This document shows positions 1 through 9,427 of a stretch of 64,000 nt of DNA, one piece after another. The notes under the pieces are model-generated. The model was not told the origin of the DNA and ran no database searches. It saw only the letters and a list, made by a program, of their open reading frames with translations. The number at the start of each line of letters is the position of its first letter. Within the stretch, counting starts at the first letter, position 1. Where the stretch lies: assembly GCA_035765135.1 (NCBI GenBank), contig DASTYE010000118.1, positions 1-64,000 of the forward strand, in the 5' to 3' direction. The stretch is from JAICNG01 sp035765135. GTDB taxonomy: Bacteria > Gemmatimonadota > Gemmatimonadetes > Gemmatimonadales > Gemmatimonadaceae. A program made the translations under genes and the position numbers.

Positions 1-2
1 AC

Positions 3-623
3 ATGCGACTACGCTGGCTTGCGCCACTCGCTGGCGCGCTGCTGGTCGGCTGCGGCTACAACACGATCCAGAGCAAGGACGAGCGCGCCGCGTCCGCCAA
101 ACAGCAGATCGAGGTGCAGCTGCAACGCCGCTCGGACCTGATCGGCAACCTGGTGAACACGGTCAAGCGGTATGCGGAGCATGAGGAAGCGGTGTTCACC
201 GGCGTCGCGCAGGCGCGCTCGCAGGTGGCGGGCGCCGTTCGCTCCGGCGACCCCGCGCAGATGGAAGCCGCGAACGCGCAGCTGACCGGCGCTCTCGGAC
301 GGCTGATCGCCGTGGCGGAGAACTACCCACAGCTCAAGGCCGACCAGCTCTTTCTGCGGTTGCAGGACGAGCTCTCCGGGACGGAGAATCGCATCGCCGT
401 CGCGCGGCAGGACTACAACGAGGCAGCGCGCGACTACAACGCCTACATCCGCCAATTCCCGCAAAACCTCACCGCGAAAGCCACCGGCGCGAAGCCACGG
501 GCCTACTTCGAGGCGGCGGCCGAGGCGGGTCAGGCACCGCAGGTGGACTTCGGGTCGCCGACGGGGACGGGAGGGACGAGGCCCGGCGGCGGCGGGGCGA
601 GTGGAAGTGGAAACCCGAGGTAG
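3..623 (+). CDS. LemA family lipoprotein
   Basis: A 206-residue protein with a short hydrophobic signal ending in a lipobox (LLVGC, Cys about residue 17), so it is probably a lipidated envelope protein. The body is helical, and the stretch around residues 30-60 (QQIEVQLQRRSDLIGNLV) is the typical LemA family pattern, followed by a long coiled region and a Gly/Ser-rich tail. LemA proteins are envelope proteins of unclear function, often near TPM-domain or M48-type genes. The start at base 3 leaves no room to see a ribosome site, so a longer upstream form cannot be excluded, although the signal peptide fits this start. It converges on the M23 peptidase gene with a long palindrome in the gap. 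Confidence 0.85.
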   Translation: MRLRWLAPLAGALLVGCGYNTIQSKDERAASAKQQIEVQLQRRSDLIGNLVNTVKRYAEHEEAVFTGVAQARSQVAGAVRSGDPAQMEAANAQLTGALGRLIAVAENYPQLKADQLFLRLQDELSGTENRIAVARQDYNEAARDYNAYIRQFPQNLTAKATGAKPRAYFEAAAEAGQAPQVDFGSPTGTGGTRPGGGGASGSGNPR

Positions 624-629
624 CTGGGA

Positions 630-760
630 ACGGCAAAGACATCAGAGGTCAGATGTCAGAATTCAGACGTCAGAAACGACCAGGGGGAGCCACTGCTGGC
701 TCCCCGTAGGTTTTTCTGATTTCTGAACTCTGACATCTGACCTCTGACGTCTTTGCCGTC
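630..760. repeat. Long imperfect palindrome R1 (family A)
   Basis: Two arms of about 45 bases (from 632 and ending near 757) are reverse complements with about four mismatches. They are built from short words such as CAGAATTCAG and GGTCAGATGTCAG, and outer ends ACGGCAAAGAC/GTCTTTGCCGT. The loop holds a second perfect hairpin, GGGGAGCC (684-691) with GGCTCCCC (698-705), followed by a T run near 711-715. It lies between converging genes and could terminate transcription from both sides. The same outer ends recur at 25102-25198. Confidence 0.85.
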
Positions 761-774
761 AGACCAGGAACCAA

Positions 775-1704
775 TCAATCGGGAATCGCATCCGGCATCA
801 CGTACGTCAACGGATCCACGACCTTCCCGTTGATGTGAATCTCGTAGTGCAGGTGCGGGCCGGTGGAGAGTCCGCTGTTGCCGACCGCGGCGATCTCCTC
901 GCCGCGCTTCACCCGCTGACCGCGGCGCACCATGACGCGCGACATGTGCGCGAACTTCGTCTCGATGCCGTTGCCGTGGTCGATCTCGAGCACGAGCCCG
1001 TAGCCCGCCTCGCGTGCCACGCGTCTGACGACACCGGCCGCCGGAGCAACGATCGGTGCACCCATCGGCGCACTGACATCGATTCCCTCGTGCGGCCTGC
1101 TGATGTGCAGGATCGGATGGAAGCGGCTCCGTTTGAAGGTGCTCGAGAGCCAGCCTGCGGTGGGCATGATCGAGGGGATGCGCTGATAGCGCTCGTGGTG
1201 CTTGGTCAGCGAATCCGAAACGTCGGCGAAGCTCTGCGCGAGGAGGTTGGCCCGGCGGAGCAGCTTGTCGAGGTCGATGCGCGTGTCGAACGCCATGCGC
1301 CCGAGCGTCGGGTTCGATCGATAGAGCGGGTCATCGGAGACCTGCGGCATTCCCGGCCCGCCAATTCCCACCTGTGCGACCTGCGAATCGACGGGCGGCA
1401 GCCCGGCGAGCAGACGTACGCGCTCATCGTGCTTTCCGATCACATCGAGGGTGTCCTCGAGGTGACGAAGCCGAAGCTTGAGGTCGATCAGCTCCTGGGA
1501 GAGCAGCCGATTCTCCCGCTGCGCGATGCGCGAGGTCGGCATCCCGATCGTACTGACGAGGACGCCAATACCAATGGCCGCGACGATGCCGATGACGGCG
1601 GCGATCCCCGAGCCAACGCGCAACGCACGCTCGGTGAGCGTGAAGGTGCGCGGCGAGTCGCTCCCATGCGGAACGACCAATAACGTCCAGCTTCGCTGGG
1701 CCAT
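775..1704 (-). CDS. M23 family metallopeptidase (LytM-type)
   Basis: A 309-residue inner-membrane-anchored peptidoglycan endopeptidase candidate. One N-terminal transmembrane helix (about residues 25-55) is followed by a coiled region and a C-terminal peptidase domain. That domain shows the zinc ligands of M23: H in RPHEGIDVSAP and the HLHYEI motif. The start at 1704 is chosen because GAGGAG lies 4 bases upstream; an in-frame ATG at 1737 would add 11 residues without such a site. M23 proteins of this layout usually cut cell-wall cross-links or, if degenerate, activate amidases. Here the metal ligands look intact. It stands alone on this strand, converging with the LemA gene. Confidence 0.9.
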   Translation of the reverse strand: MAQRSWTLLVVPHGSDSPRTFTLTERALRVGSGIAAVIGIVAAIGIGVLVSTIGMPTSRIAQRENRLLSQELIDLKLRLRHLEDTLDVIGKHDERVRLLAGLPPVDSQVAQVGIGGPGMPQVSDDPLYRSNPTLGRMAFDTRIDLDKLLRRANLLAQSFADVSDSLTKHHERYQRIPSIMPTAGWLSSTFKRSRFHPILHISRPHEGIDVSAPMGAPIVAPAAGVVRRVAREAGYGLVLEIDHGNGIETKFAHMSRVMVRRGQRVKRGEEIAAVGNSGLSTGPHLHYEIHINGKVVDPLTYVMPDAIPD

Positions 1705-1832
1705 TCGACTCCTCGTGACAGCGTGCAGGGGGTACACTTCAAGGACGGGTTGCCAGAGGCAGCCGTCACTCGAAAAATCGTTCAGTGTCCCCTCCAGCGA
1801 CCCTTAGTCAAAAACCGGGCCGGAGGCTGATC

Positions 1833-1862
1833 GTATGATGCGCCTAAGTTATTGTGAGGCAA
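1833..1862 (-). promoter_or_regulatory. Candidate promoter for the M23 gene
   Basis: On the minus strand TTGCCT (1862-1857) is followed after 18 bases by TCATAC (1838-1833), a fair sigma-70-like pair about 130 bases upstream of the start at 1704. This is the only AT-rich spot in the 1705-1993 gap. Nothing else recognisable lies in that gap. Confidence 0.3.
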
Positions 1863-1993
1863 ATGTTTGCTGACACAGGATCGTCGTGCGCCAGATCACG
1901 TTTTCGGGCGGTTTCGCGGGCTGTTCGACCCATGACACCCCGAAGCACCCGAAGCGAAATGGAAGCGTCGTCCAGCGGCGATGTCAGCGGCGA

Positions 1994-3550
1994 TCAGGCG
2001 GCGTCCGGCGCCTTCTTCGAGGGCTGCTCGCGCGGGAAGAGGGCGAGGCCTTTCTGCACCTTCCAGCCGGCGGGATCGAGGCGGTCGAGCTCGTCGAGAC
2101 GTTGGGCGGTGACGTCCCCCGGTGCACCCAGGGATGCCCAGAGCTCCGCCGCCTTGTTAGGCATGAAGGGGGACACGAGCACCGCCTGTCGCGCGAGCTG
2201 CCGCGCGAGTGAGGCGAGGACGCCCTCCAGCTCCGCACGAGCTTCGGGCCGCTTCGCCAGCGACCAGGGCTGCGTCCTCTGAGCGTACTCGTTCGCTCGC
2301 GTCACGCTTTTCCACAGGGATCCGAGCGCTTCGTGAAGGAGATACCCCCGGCTTCCATCCATCGCGGCGGTGTATTCGGCGAGATCGGCTGCGTCGGCAC
2401 GGTCCACCTCGTTGCGGTCTCCCTTCGGGACGACGCCGCCGGTGTACTTCTCCAGCATGGACACGACGCGGCTGGCGAGATTGCCGAACGCGTTCGCGAG
2501 GTCGGCGTTGTACCGCTCCTCGAAACGTTCCCAGGTGAAGCTTCCGTCTCCATCGAACGGCACTTCGCGCAGGAGGAAATAGCGGAACGCGTCCACGCCG
2601 AATCGCGCCGTCGCCTCCTCGAGCTCGAGGCGCACGCCGGCCGTCTTGCTGAGCTTCTCGCCGCCGAAGAGCACGAACCCGTGCACCCAGACACGACGCG
2701 GAAGGGGCAGCTCGGCCGCCTGCAACATTGCCGGCCAGATGAGGCTGTGAAAGCGGGTGATGTCCTTGCCGATGACGTGAACGTCCGCCGGCCAGCGATC
2801 CCGATAGCCCTTTTCGGGAAAACCAGTTGCCGTCAGGTAGTTCGGGAGAGCGTCGAACCACACGTAGGTGGTTTGCTGCTCGCCATCGCTGAGCGGCGCG
2901 GGGAAGGGAACGCCCCACGTGAAGCGCGCGCGGCTCGCCGAAATGTCCTCGAGTCCCTGGTCGAGCAGCGCGAGCATCTCGTTGCGGCGCGAGTCGGGTT
3001 GGAGGAACTCCGGCCGCTCGGTGAACAGCCTGCGGAGGAACCCTTCGTACTTGCTCAGGCGGAAGAACCAGTTTCGCTCTTCCACCTGCTCGAGCACGCG
3101 GCTCGGGTGAAGCACGCAGCGCCCGTCGACGACCTCGGACGCCTGCTTGAACGATTCGCACCCGATGCAGTACAACCCGCGGTAGGACTTCTCGTAGAAA
3201 TCGTCCGGGCTGTTATCGAAGATACGCTTGATCAGCGCGCGAACGCCGGCCTTGTGCGGCGCTTCGGTGGTGCGAATGAACTGGTCGTGCGAGATCGCGA
3301 GCTTCTTCCACATGTCGCGAAACCGCGGCGCGATCTCGTCAACCTGCTGCTGTGGCGTCAGCCCGCGTTCCGCCGCCTTCTGCGCCACGGTCTGGCCATG
3401 CTCGTCCATGCCAATGAGGAAATGGACGTCATCACCACGCAGCCGGTGAAACCGGGCAATCGCATCGGCGCCGATTTTCTCGTAGGCGTGCCCGATGTGC
3501 GGATCGCCGTTGGCATAGTCGATCGCGGTCGTGATGTAGAACTTCGCCAC
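1994..3550 (-). CDS. metG: Methionyl-tRNA synthetase
   Basis: Charges tRNA-Met with methionine in the cytoplasm. The class I signatures are present: HIGH at residues 18-21 and a KMSKS-type loop GEKLSKT near residue 300. One zinc knuckle (CIGC then C-x2-H) resembles the single-knuckle form of the Thermus enzyme. At 518 residues it is the short form without the C-terminal tRNA-binding domain. The start is the GTG at 3550, with AGGA a few bases upstream; longer frames upstream read into the ricT-like gene and are low-complexity. The start falls one base after the ricT-like stop, so the two are co-transcribed and probably translationally coupled. The ricT/metG neighbourhood is also seen in Bacillus. 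Confidence 0.95.
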   Translation of the reverse strand: MAKFYITTAIDYANGDPHIGHAYEKIGADAIARFHRLRGDDVHFLIGMDEHGQTVAQKAAERGLTPQQQVDEIAPRFRDMWKKLAISHDQFIRTTEAPHKAGVRALIKRIFDNSPDDFYEKSYRGLYCIGCESFKQASEVVDGRCVLHPSRVLEQVEERNWFFRLSKYEGFLRRLFTERPEFLQPDSRRNEMLALLDQGLEDISASRARFTWGVPFPAPLSDGEQQTTYVWFDALPNYLTATGFPEKGYRDRWPADVHVIGKDITRFHSLIWPAMLQAAELPLPRRVWVHGFVLFGGEKLSKTAGVRLELEEATARFGVDAFRYFLLREVPFDGDGSFTWERFEERYNADLANAFGNLASRVVSMLEKYTGGVVPKGDRNEVDRADAADLAEYTAAMDGSRGYLLHEALGSLWKSVTRANEYAQRTQPWSLAKRPEARAELEGVLASLARQLARQAVLVSPFMPNKAAELWASLGAPGDVTAQRLDELDRLDPAGWKVQKGLALFPREQPSKKAPDAA

Positions 3551-3551
3551 G

Positions 3552-4634
3552 CTATTCCTGGGCGGTGGATCCCGGGCCGCCCGAGCCCGAGCGCCCGCGT
3601 CGCCCGCCACGCCGGCCGCGTCGCCGACCGCCCGGGCGCGGTGCGCCCTCGGTGCGCGGCGCCTCACGAGCACTGGCGCTTTCGGCGCCCGGTGTGGGGA
3701 CGACGGTCGGCTCCGTCTCCGGCTCCTCAGGTACCTCGTCGTCCCTGGTATCGAGGGCAGACGTCGCCTGCGTCTCCTCTTCCGCCTCGACGGCGAACGC
3801 CGATGGCTGCTGCAGCTCGCGGCCGAGCTCGGCGATGGGAACGACCCGAACGTCCCCCTCCGATGATCGCAGCGTGACGCGCTCGCGGAAAATGTCGTTG
3901 GCGATGACCTTCTCCTCCCCGAGTGAGGTGACGAGGATACGCCCCTCCTTGGGGAAGCGCTTCCGCGCCTGCACGTAGAAATCGTGCTCGTAGCGCAGGC
4001 AGCACATCAACCGCCCGCACGCGCCCGAGATCTGCGAGGGGTTGAGTGACAGGCGTTGATCCTTGGCGATCTGCAGATTGACTGGCCGCAGGTCGGGAAG
4101 CCATGCCGCCGAACAGTACTCGCGGCCGCACCGCCCCACGCCGCTCAGGCGCTTCGCCTCATCGCGAACGCCGATCTGCTTCAGCTCGATGCGCGTGCGA
4201 AAGACCGCGGCGAGATCGCGCACCAGCGACCTGAAGTCGACGCGCTTCTCCGCGGTAAAGTAGAACGTCAGCTTGCGTCGGTCCCACTGCCACTCGGCGT
4301 CGGACACCTTCATCACGAGTCCGTGCGCGCGCACCTTCTCCATCGCCTTCCGGCGGGCATCGTCATCCTGCACGCGCAAATCGGCGGCGCGTCGTTCGTC
4401 GTCAGCCGTCGCGGCGCGGAGCGCCTTACGAGCGGGAGGCTCGGCGCCACACCCGTGTGCGCACCCCATGCAGCGCCGCTCGGCCAGCTCGCCCACGGCG
4501 TTGACGCGCCCGAGGTCTTCGCCGCGGTCCGCCTCGACGACCACCGGCGCGTGCAGGCGCGGCGGCTCTTCGCCGTCCCAGACGAAGAATTCGCGGCGAT
4601 TGCCCTTGAAGGCGACTTCTATGAGGTGGGGCAT
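3552..4634 (-). CDS. ricT: RicT-like PSP1 domain protein
   Basis: A 360-residue PSP1-domain protein of the RicT/YaaT family. In Bacillus, RicT joins RicA and RicF in an iron-sulfur complex that helps RNase Y mature mRNAs. The N-terminal half has CMGCAHGC and the central PSP1 region has CGREYC and GRLMCCLRYEHDF, conserved family motifs. The last 80 residues are an acidic stretch then an Arg/Gly-rich tail that is not part of the core family and could bind nucleic acid (inference). It sits directly upstream of metG. A palindrome (R2) lies between it and accA just upstream. A role near RNA processing is interesting beside such hairpins, but no link is shown. Confidence 0.85.
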   Translation of the reverse strand: MPHLIEVAFKGNRREFFVWDGEEPPRLHAPVVVEADRGEDLGRVNAVGELAERRCMGCAHGCGAEPPARKALRAATADDERRAADLRVQDDDARRKAMEKVRAHGLVMKVSDAEWQWDRRKLTFYFTAEKRVDFRSLVRDLAAVFRTRIELKQIGVRDEAKRLSGVGRCGREYCSAAWLPDLRPVNLQIAKDQRLSLNPSQISGACGRLMCCLRYEHDFYVQARKRFPKEGRILVTSLGEEKVIANDIFRERVTLRSSEGDVRVVPIAELGRELQQPSAFAVEAEEETQATSALDTRDDEVPEEPETEPTVVPTPGAESASAREAPRTEGAPRPGGRRRGRRGGRRGRSGSGGPGSTAQE

Positions 4635-4645
4635 GCGATCGTCGA

Positions 4646-4735
4646 AATGAGGAGCGAGGACTCAGGACTGAGGAATTCGATCGCGTAGTGTGTCGCCCAA
4701 TCGAATTCCTTATTCCTTGGGCCTCGTTCCTCATT
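4646..4735. repeat. Long imperfect palindrome R2 (family B)
   Basis: Arms of about 36 bases (4646-4681 and 4700-4735) match as reverse complements with about six mismatches and both contain GAATTC. Word content (GAGGAGCGAGGAC, AGGACTGAGGAATTC) closely matches R6 and R7 in the pdh run. It lies between accA and the ricT-like gene, both leftward, starting 12 bases upstream of the ricT-like start. Confidence 0.85.
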
Positions 4736-4742
4736 GTGATTG

Positions 4743-5711
4743 TTACTCGGCATACTGTCCCATGCGCAAGTATTTCTCTCGCCTCCGGCGCACGAGCTTG
4801 TCCGGTTTGTACTTGCGCAGCTCCTCGAGGTGACGCAGCAATGCCTGCTGCAGCGTGTGGGCGGTCTCCTCATGGTTGGCGTGTGCCCCGCCGGGCGGCT
4901 CGGGGACGATCTCGTCGATCACGCGCAGCTCGTAGAGGTCCTGCGCGGTAATGCGCAGCGCGCTCGCGGCGCGCTCCTTCATGGTTGGCGACTTCCCATC
5001 CTTCCAGAGGATTGCCGCGCACCCTTCGATCGTGATCACCGAATAGACGGCGTTCTCGAGCATGAGCACGCGGTCGGCGACGCCTAACGCCAGCGCACCG
5101 CCCGAGCCGCCCTCGCCGATCACGGTGGCGATGATCGGGACCTGGAGCTGGCTCATCTCGAGCAGGTTGCGCGCGATCGCCTCCGACTGGCCGCGCTCCT
5201 CGGCGCCCAGGCCCGCCCACGCCCCCGGTGTGTCGATGAATGTCAGCACCGGGACCTGGAACTTCTCCGCCAGCTTCATGAGGCGGAGCGCCTTGCGATA
5301 GCCCTCCGGATGCGGCATGCCGAAATTGCGGCGCAGATTCTCTTTCGTGTCGCGCCCGCGCTGCTGACCGATGATCATCACCGTCTCGCCATCGAGTCGG
5401 GCCCATCCGCCGACGATGGCCGCATCGTCGCGGAAGGCGCGGTCGCCGTGCAGCTCGATGAAGTCGGTAAACGCGAGCCGCACGTAATCGAGCGTGAACG
5501 GACGGTCCTTGTGGCGCGCGACGAGCACGCGCTGGAGCGGCGACAGGTTGCGGTAGATCTCGACGCGGAGATCGGCCAGCCGCTTCTCGAGCGGCGCGAT
5601 CTCATCGCCGACCGTGAGCTGCTGCTTCTCCGCCATCTTCTTGAGCTCGTCGATCTGGTTCTGCAGCTCGACGATCGGCTTTTCGAACTCGAGCGTGGTC
5701 GCTGTGGCCAC
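4743..5711 (-). CDS. accA: Acetyl-CoA carboxylase carboxyltransferase subunit alpha
   Basis: Alpha subunit of the carboxyltransferase that moves the carboxyl group from biotin-BCCP to acetyl-CoA, the committed step of fatty acid synthesis. At 322 residues it has normal length. The N-terminal helical region (LEFEKPIVELQNQIDELK) and core motifs (GQQRGRDTKENLRRNFGMP, TPGAWAGLGAEERGQ, GEGGSGGALALG) are typical. GTG start at 5711 with GGGAG upstream; the dnaE stop is one base before it, so dnaE-accA are coupled. The accD partner is not in this window. The pairing with dnaE occurs in other phyla too. Confidence 0.96.
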   Translation of the reverse strand: MATATTLEFEKPIVELQNQIDELKKMAEKQQLTVGDEIAPLEKRLADLRVEIYRNLSPLQRVLVARHKDRPFTLDYVRLAFTDFIELHGDRAFRDDAAIVGGWARLDGETVMIIGQQRGRDTKENLRRNFGMPHPEGYRKALRLMKLAEKFQVPVLTFIDTPGAWAGLGAEERGQSEAIARNLLEMSQLQVPIIATVIGEGGSGGALALGVADRVLMLENAVYSVITIEGCAAILWKDGKSPTMKERAASALRITAQDLYELRVIDEIVPEPPGGAHANHEETAHTLQQALLRHLEELRKYKPDKLVRRRREKYLRMGQYAE

Positions 5712-5712
5712 G

Positions 5713-8700
5713 TCAGCTCCCGCGTACCAGTCTCACGCGCTCGTCGCCCAACAGCGCGCGTAATTCGTTGAGCGCCGCGTTCGTCACGGCGATCTTGAGC
5801 GACCGCGAACGGAACCGGGTATTCGTTCCGCTGTGATCCCGCCAGCGCACTTCCACCGGCGCCGACCCGGCGTGCGACTCGACGATCGCGCGCACGTCGC
5901 GCAGGATGTCCGCGGGCAGCGCCGACCCGTTGCCGCCCAGCTCCAGCGCGACAGCGACGTTTCCGGTGGCGCGGAGCTCGGTGAATGGAGTCACCGATTC
6001 GACGATGAACGCAGGCGCATCCGCCCCCTGATCGCGACGCGAATAGCCCCCGCGCATGAGCACGGGCACGTCGGTTCGGATGCGATCGGCCAGCAGGGCC
6101 CAGGCCTCGGGGAAGACGAGCACCTCCGAAGATCCCGAAAAATCCTCGATCGTCAAGCGCGCAAACTCGGCGCCGGACCGCTTGGAGAGCTGGCGGCGAA
6201 TGGAGGTCACGACGACGCCCAAGGCCACCGGCTGGTCGGACCACGCTCCGAGCTGTGCCACGGTGTGCGTCGCGAAGAGCTCGCATTCCGTGCGGAAAGG
6301 CTCGAGTGGATGTCCGGAGATGTAGAATCCGAGAATCTCCTTTTCCTTCGCGAGGCGCTCGGCGTCGGTCAGCGCGGGCAGGTTGGGGAGCGTCATTGGC
6401 ATGTGATGGCGCGCGATCCCATCGGCGGAGGCGTCGCCGAACAACGACACCTGTCCGCTCAGCCGCTCATCCTGCTTGAGCGAAGCCTCCTGCATCGCGG
6501 CATCGAGCACCGCGGCGTACTGCGCGCGATGCCCGCCGAGTCCGTCGAGCGCACCCGAGTGGATCAGCGCCTCGAACACGCGCTTGTTGCAGATGCGCAG
6601 ATCGACTCGGTCGCACACATCGAAGAGCGTCGTGAAGGCTCGTTCGCGCCGCGCCTCGAGGATCGAATCGATAGCGGTGCGGCCGACGTTTCGAATGGCG
6701 CCCAACCCGAAGCGGATGCGCCGATCACCGACGACGGTGAACTTGTAGCCCGATTCATTCACATCCGGCGGGAGCACCTCGAGCCCGAGCTCGCGCGCTT
6801 CCGCGATGTACTTCACCACGCTGTCCGTGTCGCCAATGCAGCTCGAAAGCAGGGCCGCCATGTAATCGGCGGGATAGTGCGTCTTCAGCCACGCCGTCTG
6901 GTACGACAGGATCGAGTACGCGACCGAGTGCGACTTGTTGAATCCGTACCGGCCGAACGTCTCGATCTGCGCCGCGATGTCGTCGATGATCTTCTTGTCG
7001 TACCCGCGCGCGACGGATTTCTGGATGAACTTCCCGAGCTCGAGCTTGATGAGCTCCGCGTCCTTCTTTCCCACCGCCTTGCGCAGGACGTCGGCTTCGG
7101 CGAGCGATACGCCCGCCAGCACCTGCGCGATCCGCATCACCTGCTCCTGATAGGTGATCACCCCGTAGGTCGGAGAGAGAATCGCCTGCAGCTCGGGAAG
7201 GACGTAGCTGACCGGCTCCTCTCCTCGCTTGCGGCGGATGTAGACGAGGTGCATTCCGCTGTCGAGCGGTCCGGGGCGCACGAGCGCGTTCGACGCAACG
7301 AGGTCGTCGAAACGGTCGCAGCGCATCTGGCGGAGCACGTCGGTGGCGAGACTCGATTCGAACTGAAAGACGCCAGCCGTGCGTCCCGACCGAAGCATCC
7401 GGTACGTCTCGGGGTCGTCCAGCGGAAGCGTCTGGAGATCGGGCGCCGCACCCGTGCGCGCCTGGATCGAGGCGACGGTGTCGTGAATGACCGTCAGCGT
7501 CGTCAGGCCGAGGAAGTCCATCTTCAACATGCCCGCCTTCTCGAGGCAGTTCATGTCGTACTGGCTCACGACGACCGTTTCGTCCTCGGCGCTCGATCCT
7601 GAGCCCTTCGTCGCCTGGGTGCAGATGGGGACGTACTCGTCCACGGGGCCCGGCGCGATCACCACGCCCGCGGCGTGGACGCCCGTGTGGCGCGAGAGTC
7701 CCTCCAGCGCCATCGCATAGTCGAGGAGCTGCTTGTAGCGCTCGTCGGTGCGGTAGAGCTTCGCGATTTCGGAGATCTCCTCGACCGCCTGCTTCACCGT
7801 CAAGGAGAAGTTCGGCTGATTCGGAATCAGCTTCGCCAGCGCGTCGGTCTCCGCCGGGGTGAAGCCGAGTGTGCGCCCAACGTCCTTGATGGCGGCGCGT
7901 GACTTCATCGTGCCGAACGTGACGATCTGGCATACCGACTCCCGACCGTACTTCTGGCGCACGTACTCGATCACTTCGCCTCGCCGCTCGAAGCAGAAGT
8001 CCACGTCGACGTCCGGCATCGAGACGCGCTCCGGATTCAGAAAGCGCTCGAAGAGGAGATCGAACCGTAACGGACAGACGTCGGTGATGCGAAGCGCGTA
8101 GGCGACCAGCGACCCGGCAGCGGACCCTCGTCCTGGGCCGACCGGAATCCCGCGCTCGCGAGCCGCGGCGATGAAGTCGGAGACGATGAGGAAATACCCG
8201 GCATACCCCGTCGTCGTGATGACGTCGAGCTCGTACTCCAATCGCTCGCGTACGTTCTCGGGGAGCGGGTTGCCGTAGCGTGTGTGGGCGCCCTCCGTCG
8301 CGAGCTGAACGAGCAGCTCGTTCTCCGTCGCAGCCCCCGGGGGGAGCGGGAAGGACGGAAGGAAGTACTTCTTCTGAAACGGAACGTCGACCTCGTCGGC
8401 GATCCGAAGCGTGTTCTCGATCAGGTCGGGCCGGTCGGGAAAGCGCTGCACCATCTCCGGGGCGCTCTTGAAGTACAGCCCGCGGTCGTAGCGCATCCGG
8501 TCTGCGTCGCCTCGGTCTTTCCCGAGTCCAATGCAGAGGAGAATATCGTGCGCGTCGTGGTCGCTCGCTCGAAGGAAGTGCGCGTCGTTCGTCGCCACGA
8601 CCGGGAGCCCGAGATCCTTCGCGAGACCCAGCACGAGCTTGTTCAGCCGCGCCTGTCCCTCCGAGTCATGCCCCTGGACCTCGAGGAAGTACCGATCCTT

Positions 8701-9222
8701 GAACACGTCCGCATACCAGCTCGCCGCATCAGCGGCCAGCTGGTACTGATCATTCAGGAGGTGAGTAGCCACCTCGCCCGCCATGCAGGCGGAGGTTACA
8801 ATCAGCCCCTCGTTGTAGCGCGCGAGCAGCTCGCGGTCGACCCGAGGCTTGGTGTAGAAGCCCTCGGTGTAGGCCAGGGACGAGAGCTTCACGAGGTTTC
8901 GATACCCCACTGCGTCGCGCGCGAGCACCACCAGATGGAAGTAGGGCTTGGCGAACGGCCTGTTGGCCTCGCCGGAAGGGCGGGAACGGCCCCTTTCGCG
9001 GCGGTCCCCCGGCGCGACATATGCCTCGATTCCAATGATCGGTTTGACGCCGGCCCGTTTGGCCTTCTCCTGAAACTCCCACGCCGCGTGCAGATTACCA
9101 TGGTCGGTAATGGCGACGGCCGGTTGCTCCAGCTCCTTGGCGCGGGCGATCAGGTCGTCGATCCGGTTCGCGCCGTCGAGGAGGGAGTACTCGGAGTGGC
9201 AGTGCAGGTGAACGAAAGACAT
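5713..9222 (-). CDS. dnaE: DNA polymerase III alpha subunit
   Basis: Replicative polymerase catalytic subunit, 1169 residues. Order of domains: PHP domain from residue 5 (HLHCHSEYSLLDG), polymerase palm with GPGRGSAAGS (about 362-371) and catalytic aspartates in PDVDVDF (403-409), fingers with GFNKSHSVAYS, helix-hairpin-helix, and an OB fold near the C-terminus (VVVTSIRRQ...). Length and motifs match the DnaE1 type rather than PolC. It heads a leftward run with accA, the ricT-like gene and metG. A perfect TATAAT about 80 bases upstream is a likely promoter element. Confidence 0.97.
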   Translation of the reverse strand: MSFVHLHCHSEYSLLDGANRIDDLIARAKELEQPAVAITDHGNLHAAWEFQEKAKRAGVKPIIGIEAYVAPGDRRERGRSRPSGEANRPFAKPYFHLVVLARDAVGYRNLVKLSSLAYTEGFYTKPRVDRELLARYNEGLIVTSACMAGEVATHLLNDQYQLAADAASWYADVFKDRYFLEVQGHDSEGQARLNKLVLGLAKDLGLPVVATNDAHFLRASDHDAHDILLCIGLGKDRGDADRMRYDRGLYFKSAPEMVQRFPDRPDLIENTLRIADEVDVPFQKKYFLPSFPLPPGAATENELLVQLATEGAHTRYGNPLPENVRERLEYELDVITTTGYAGYFLIVSDFIAAARERGIPVGPGRGSAAGSLVAYALRITDVCPLRFDLLFERFLNPERVSMPDVDVDFCFERRGEVIEYVRQKYGRESVCQIVTFGTMKSRAAIKDVGRTLGFTPAETDALAKLIPNQPNFSLTVKQAVEEISEIAKLYRTDERYKQLLDYAMALEGLSRHTGVHAAGVVIAPGPVDEYVPICTQATKGSGSSAEDETVVVSQYDMNCLEKAGMLKMDFLGLTTLTVIHDTVASIQARTGAAPDLQTLPLDDPETYRMLRSGRTAGVFQFESSLATDVLRQMRCDRFDDLVASNALVRPGPLDSGMHLVYIRRKRGEEPVSYVLPELQAILSPTYGVITYQEQVMRIAQVLAGVSLAEADVLRKAVGKKDAELIKLELGKFIQKSVARGYDKKIIDDIAAQIETFGRYGFNKSHSVAYSILSYQTAWLKTHYPADYMAALLSSCIGDTDSVVKYIAEARELGLEVLPPDVNESGYKFTVVGDRRIRFGLGAIRNVGRTAIDSILEARRERAFTTLFDVCDRVDLRICNKRVFEALIHSGALDGLGGHRAQYAAVLDAAMQEASLKQDERLSGQVSLFGDASADGIARHHMPMTLPNLPALTDAERLAKEKEILGFYISGHPLEPFRTECELFATHTVAQLGAWSDQPVALGVVVTSIRRQLSKRSGAEFARLTIEDFSGSSEVLVFPEAWALLADRIRTDVPVLMRGGYSRRDQGADAPAFIVESVTPFTELRATGNVAVALELGGNGSALPADILRDVRAIVESHAGSAPVEVRWRDHSGTNTRFRSRSLKIAVTNAALNELRALLGDERVRLVRGS

Positions 9223-9302
9223 CGGTGGGGTGACAACCTCTGCCTGAACGGGGTGTATGAGAGGACGCTGGAGCCTCGGCGGTCCTTGCCAGGCAATCTG
9301 GA

Positions 9303-9308
9303 ATTATA
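9303..9308 (-). promoter_or_regulatory. Candidate -10 element for dnaE
   Basis: The minus strand reads TATAAT, a perfect consensus and rare in such GC-rich DNA, about 80 bases upstream of the dnaE start. I see no convincing -35 hexamer at 16-19 bases. The rest of the divergent gap 9223-9427 shows no other clear signal. Confidence 0.4.
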
Positions 9309-9427
9309 GCGGGTCGGCCGGGAGATGGGTGCAGCGAAACGACGCAACCCGGCTCGTCCTCCGCTCGTCTGAACCAGTAGGGCGCCGCTGTCAACGTGGG
9401 CGCCCTCTTAACGAGATCGAGGACTGA